Below, piece by piece: positions 1 through 5,492 of a stretch of 5,492 bases of DNA. The stretch's first letter is position 1; the number at the start of each line of letters is the position of its first letter. The notes beneath the pieces were generated by a model, which did not search any database, was not told where the DNA came from, and saw nothing but the letters and a program-made list of their open reading frames with translations. The stretch comes from Kingella denitrificans ATCC 33394 (GTDB lineage Bacteria > Pseudomonadota > Gammaproteobacteria > Burkholderiales > Neisseriaceae), in the NCBI RefSeq assembly GCF_000190695.1, contig NZ_GL870930.1, forward strand, positions 1-5,492, in the 5' to 3' direction. A program made the position numbers and the translations under genes.

Positions 1-1
1 A

Positions 2-31
2 ATCCCCCCTGGCACTGTGTGCAGGGGGGAT
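2..31 (-). terminator. Probable intrinsic terminator hairpin of the rRNA operon
   Basis: Positions 2-11 and 22-31 are perfectly complementary. They give a 10-bp stem with six consecutive G-C pairs and a 10-nt loop. It begins 11 nt downstream of the 5S 3' end in the direction of transcription, where an rrn operon terminator is expected. On the minus strand the descending arm ends in GGGGGGATT and the window then stops, so the U-run that would confirm a rho-independent terminator cannot be seen. No U-run follows the hairpin in the plus direction, which argues for use by the rRNA operon rather than by a gene arriving from the left. Confidence 0.75.
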
Positions 32-41
32 CTGAATAAGG

Positions 42-153
42 GTTTGGCGATGACCTACTTTCGCATAGGGACTATACTATCATCGGCGCTGGTTTGTTTC
101 ACTGTCCTGTTCGGGATGGGAAGGAGTGGGGCCAAACCGCTATGGTCGCCAAA
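42..153 (-). rRNA. rrf: 5S ribosomal RNA
   Basis: This is the 5S rRNA of the large ribosomal subunit. Read on the minus strand it starts TTTGGCGACCATAGCGG and ends GGTCATCGCCAAAC. The ends pair as helix I (146-153 with 43-50, 8 bp, extendable by one more pair at 154/42). The conserved CCCATCCCGAACAGGA motif of loops B/C and the GCGAAAGTAGGTCA loop-E/helix IV region are both present. The length of about 112 nt is in the usual range for Neisseriaceae 5S. It is the last gene of the operon, 141 nt after 23S and just before the terminator hairpin. Exact ends may be off by one or two nucleotides because mature 5S ends depend on trimming. Confidence 0.97.
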
Positions 154-294
154 CATAAACTGTCAAATCGGATAAGCCGTTGATCAACTTTGATTTTGGT
201 GACGAATCGTATTCATCAGTAAGCTTTTATCTTGTCGTCTTTTGGTTTCGGTAGATGATGTTTCCTTCTCCAAATCCAAAGTCCTTCAAATGAT
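154..294 (-). other. 23S-5S intergenic transcribed spacer
   Basis: This 141-nt spacer contains no tRNA and no convincing reading frame. Its 23S-proximal end (278-294) is the outer part of the 3' arm of the 23S processing stem. The rest holds only short self-complementary stretches, such as the 10-nt palindrome GTTGATCAAC at 179-188 and a weak 5-bp pairing of 201-205 with 235-239. These could be local cleavage structures but are not strong enough to call. Confidence 0.9.

Positions 295-304
<10 letters not shown>
278..304 (-). repeat. 3' arm of the 23S rRNA processing stem
   Basis: Positions 284-304 are a perfect 21-nt inverted complement of 3172-3192. Pairing resumes after one G-A mismatch for five more pairs, one of them G-U (278-282 with 3194-3198). 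This stem joins helix 1 of mature 23S to flanking precursor sequence and loops out the whole 23S. Such stems are the RNase III substrate in rRNA precursors; cleavage here is inferred. Confidence 0.9.
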
Positions 305-3171
<2,867 letters not shown>

Positions 3172-3179
<8 letters not shown>

Positions 3180-3198
3180 CTATCATTTGAAGTACCTT
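3172..3198 (-). repeat. 5' arm of the 23S rRNA processing stem
   Basis: This is the partner of 278-304. The inner 8 nt (3172-3179) belong to mature 23S helix 1. The outer part is precursor spacer that would be removed after RNase III cleavage. The perfect 21-bp core is unbroken across the mature end, so the sequence alone does not show where the mature 5' end lies. Confidence 0.9.
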
Positions 3199-3276
3199 CT
3201 GACTTTGCTACACCTGTTGTTGACTACAGCTGCAACTTAGATACTCTACTTTGATAAAGCTTACTGCTTTGTTGTG

Positions 3277-3310
3277 GATTATCTCTGCCTTTTGTGTTTC
3301 AGAGATAATC
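3277..3310 (-). other. Perfect 11-bp hairpin in the 16S-23S spacer
   Basis: GATTATCTCTG at 3277-3287 is the exact reverse complement of CAGAGATAATC at 3300-3310, with a 12-nt loop. Neither strand carries a T-run after it, so it is not an intrinsic terminator. It sits about 80 nt downstream of the spacer boxA and about 100 nt upstream of 23S, so it would form in the precursor between the two. A role as an RNase cleavage or folding element is possible but not demonstrated. Confidence 0.7.
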
Positions 3311-3390
3311 GATACAATCATCACCCAAATTTACTGTCTGACTGTTTCACCAGCCAAACATTGTCTTTGTTTGTTGATTTCGGCTTTCCA

Positions 3391-3404
3391 ATTTGTTAAA
3401 GATC
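3391..3404 (-). promoter_or_regulatory. Spacer boxA antitermination site
   Basis: The minus strand reads GATCTTTAACAAAT, with a core TCTTTAACAA at 3402 to 3393. It closely matches the E. coli rrn boxA (TGCTCTTTAACAA). In rRNA operons a second boxA lies between the spacer tRNAs and 23S, as here. As RNA it would bind NusB and S10 (NusE) to reload the antitermination complex before 23S is transcribed. Function is inferred from motif and position. Confidence 0.85.
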
Positions 3405-3406
3405 GA

Positions 3407-3420
3407 TGCGTTGTTTCGCA
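3407..3420 (-). promoter_or_regulatory. Small boxB-like hairpin before the spacer boxA
   Basis: In RNA sense the sequence is UGCG-AAACAA-CGCA, a 4-bp stem with a 6-nt loop that ends 4 nt before boxA. The arrangement mirrors the boxB-then-boxA order of rrn leaders. The stem is short, and 4-bp hairpins arise easily by chance, so support comes mainly from its position. Confidence 0.4.
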
Positions 3421-3489
3421 AATTAAAACTATCTTAAATTTTAAAATTTTTCAAAACTTAAAATATAAAATTGCTTTAATTTATAAAAC
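3421..3489 (-). other. Extremely AT-rich spacer tract
   Basis: In the 70 bases 3421-3490 only seven are G or C (about 10% GC), far below the rRNA and tRNA genes around it. The tract includes a 14-nt palindrome (AAATTTTAAAATTT, 3436-3449). It starts directly after the tRNA-Ala 3' CCA. It may be an unstructured linker for tRNA 3' maturation, for example RNase E-type cleavage. TATA-like hexamers occur on both strands, but in such AT-rich sequence they carry little weight. Confidence 0.8.
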
Positions 3490-3565
3490 TGGTGGAGGCA
3501 AACGGGATCGAACCGATGACCCCCTGCTTGCAAAGCAGGTGCTCTACCAACTGAGCTATGCCCCC
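3490..3565 (-). tRNA. alaT: tRNA-Ala (anticodon UGC)
   Basis: This 76-nt tRNA delivers alanine in translation. The minus strand folds as a full cloverleaf: acceptor GGGGGCA with TGCCTCC, D-arm GCTCAGTTGGTAGAGC, anticodon arm CCTGC-TTTGCAA-GCAGG with anticodon TGC, and T-arm with GGTTCGATCC. The G3-U70 wobble pair that AlaRS recognises is visible in the acceptor stem. The 3' CCA is encoded (TCC-A-CCA). It lies 51 nt after tRNA-Ile in the spacer, the usual Ile-Ala pair of proteobacterial rRNA operons. Release depends on RNase P at the 5' end and trimming at the 3' end. The gene symbol is by analogy with E. coli. Confidence 0.98.
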
Positions 3566-3616
3566 AATGTCTTGCTTCTTTACTCGGTTTCTTGCTTTTC
3601 TTTCGCCTGACGTGTT
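3566..3616 (-). other. Spacer between tRNA-Ile and tRNA-Ala
   Basis: This is a 51-nt linker, purine-rich in the transcript. It contains a partial direct repeat: TCTTGCTT occurs on the plus strand at 3570-3577 and again at 3590-3597, 20 bp apart, each followed by a T/C-rich stretch. No further gene or stem was seen. Confidence 0.8.
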
Positions 3617-3693
<77 letters not shown>

Positions 3694-3717
3694 TTGGGTC
3701 TTTACTTCTTCTTCGCA

Positions 3718-3758
3718 TCTTTAAATACTACAGTTTACCGATAAGTGTGAATGCCTAA
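3718..3758 (-). repeat. 3' arm of the 16S rRNA processing stem
   Basis: Positions 3736-3758 pair with leader positions 5402-5424 over 23 bp, with a single G-U wobble and no mismatch. After a 2-nt internal loop, 3729-3733 pairs with 5427-5431 (5 bp). After a 4-nt loop, 3718-3724 pairs with 5436-5442 (7 bp). The stem brackets the whole 16S and is the expected RNase III substrate. The outermost 7 bp involve the boxA core of the leader. Confidence 0.9.
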
Positions 3759-3775
3759 CCGCCTCTTCTTTTCTC

Positions 3776-5316
<1,541 letters not shown>

Positions 5317-5389
5317 ATCTCTAACTTACTTAACTTCTGGTCTGCTTCAAAGAAACCAACAGAAATTTCTCTCTGTCTGTTTTTGTCGC

Positions 5390-5416
5390 AGTGTGAGACC
5401 ATTAGGCACTCACACT
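5390..5416 (-). promoter_or_regulatory. Local leader hairpin overlapping the 16S processing-stem arm
   Basis: In RNA sense AGUGUGAG (5416 to 5409) pairs perfectly with CUCACACU (5397 to 5390), giving an 8-bp stem with an 11-nt loop. The ascending arm lies inside the 16S processing-stem arm 5402-5424, so the two structures exclude each other. The local hairpin can form as soon as it is transcribed, while the long-range stem must wait for the 16S 3' flank about 1.6 kb later. A switching role is inferred. Confidence 0.55.
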
Positions 5417-5442
5417 TATCGGTATTCTGTATCTGTTAAAGA
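5402..5442 (-). repeat. 5' arm of the 16S rRNA processing stem
   Basis: This is the leader partner of 3718-3758: a 23-bp core at 5402-5424, then 5 bp (5427-5431) and 7 bp (5436-5442) separated by small internal loops. It lies about 85 nt upstream of the mature 16S 5' end. The leader between stem and 16S (5317-5401) shows further weak pairing, such as TGGTCT/AGACCA between 5396-5401 and 5338-5343, and no gene. Confidence 0.9.
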
Positions 5443-5444
5443 AC
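5432..5444 (-). promoter_or_regulatory. Leader boxA antitermination site
   Basis: The minus strand reads GTTCTTTAACAGA, with the core TTCTTTAACA at 5443 to 5434, matching the rrn boxA consensus (TGCTCTTTAACAA) closely. It lies about 120 nt upstream of 16S and downstream of a boxB-like hairpin, the order known from E. coli rrn leaders. It would recruit NusB-S10 with NusA, NusG and SuhB to prevent Rho-dependent termination in the untranslated rRNA. Confidence 0.88.
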
Positions 5445-5453
5445 TTCTCTTAA

Positions 5454-5473
5454 CCCGCCGCCGTAGCAGCGAA
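5454..5473 (-). promoter_or_regulatory. boxB-like leader hairpin with a UACG tetraloop
   Basis: In RNA sense CGCUGC-UACG-GCGGCG (5471 to 5456) forms six pairs, one of them U-G, closed by a C-G pair on a UACG loop. This is the very stable C(UNCG)G tetraloop class. Two U-G pairs extend the stem to 5473/5454. It ends 10 nt before the boxA core, the position of boxB in rrn leaders. If the -10 at 5481-5486 is genuine, it would lie at the very 5' end of the transcript. Confidence 0.7.
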
Positions 5474-5480
5474 GATGCGA

Positions 5481-5486
5481 ACTATA
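5481..5486 (-). promoter_or_regulatory. Probable rRNA promoter -10 element
   Basis: The minus strand reads TATAGT, a five-of-six match to the sigma-70 -10 consensus, followed by TCGCATC, a fairly GC-rich discriminator of the kind seen at rRNA promoters. Transcription would start near 5473-5476 and give a leader of about 157-160 nt, similar to an E. coli P2 leader. The -35 hexamer, any UP element and Fis sites would lie beyond 5492, so the promoter cannot be confirmed here. No TG extension precedes the hexamer. Confidence 0.5.
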
Positions 5487-5492
5487 CCGAAT

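Larger units (their letters stand above)
3180..3489 (-). other. tRNA-Ala to 23S internal transcribed spacer
   Basis: This is a 310-nt spacer without a gene. In transcription order it holds an approximately 70-nt AT-rich tract (3421-3489), a boxB-like 4-bp hairpin (3407-3420), a boxA site (3393-3402), an 11-bp perfect hairpin (3277-3310), a small AAAGC/GCTTT hairpin (3256-3270), and the 5' arm of the 23S processing stem. No third tRNA is present and no reading frame is credible. The plus-strand frame over 3251-3610 is the antisense of tRNA-Ala. Confidence 0.9.

Noticed and set aside
3277..3310. Intrinsic terminator between tRNA-Ala and 23S
   Set aside because: The hairpin has no U-run on either strand, and a terminator here would block 23S synthesis.

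Overview
The window is one nearly complete bacterial ribosomal RNA operon, lying entirely on the minus strand. Transcription runs from the right edge to the left edge. No protein-coding gene is supported anywhere; the open reading frames present are antisense or sense shadows of rRNA and tRNA.

In transcription order the layout is: a probable promoter -10 element cut off from its -35 by the window edge (5481-5486); a leader with a boxB-like hairpin, a boxA antitermination site and the 5' arm of the 16S processing stem (5317-5473); 16S rRNA (5316 to 3777); a short spacer with the 3' arm of that stem; tRNA-Ile(GAU) (3693 to 3617); tRNA-Ala(UGC) (3565 to 3490); a 310-nt spacer holding an extremely AT-rich tract, a second boxB/boxA pair and an 11-bp hairpin; 23S rRNA (3179 to 295); a 141-nt spacer; 5S rRNA (153 to 42); and a strong GC hairpin that is probably the terminator (31 to 2).

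The organism is most likely a member of the Neisseriaceae (Betaproteobacteria). The 16S and 23S read very close to remembered Neisseria sequence, including a 16S 3' end of CCTCCTTTCT and a 23S end helix built on GAGTCAAGT/ACTTGACTC. Several 16S variable regions differ from N. meningitidis, and the spacers are AT-rich, so a lower-GC relative (Kingella, Alysiella, Simonsiella or Snodgrassella type) is plausible. The genus cannot be fixed by eye.

The parts work as one unit. Leader and spacer boxA sites would recruit the Nus/S10 antitermination complex so polymerase can cross about 5 kb of untranslated RNA. Long inverted repeats around 16S and 23S would form the RNase III processing stems. The two tRNAs are released from the spacer by RNase P and 3' processing. 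I found no undescribed system; the points worth a second look are RNA-folding details of the leader and spacers.
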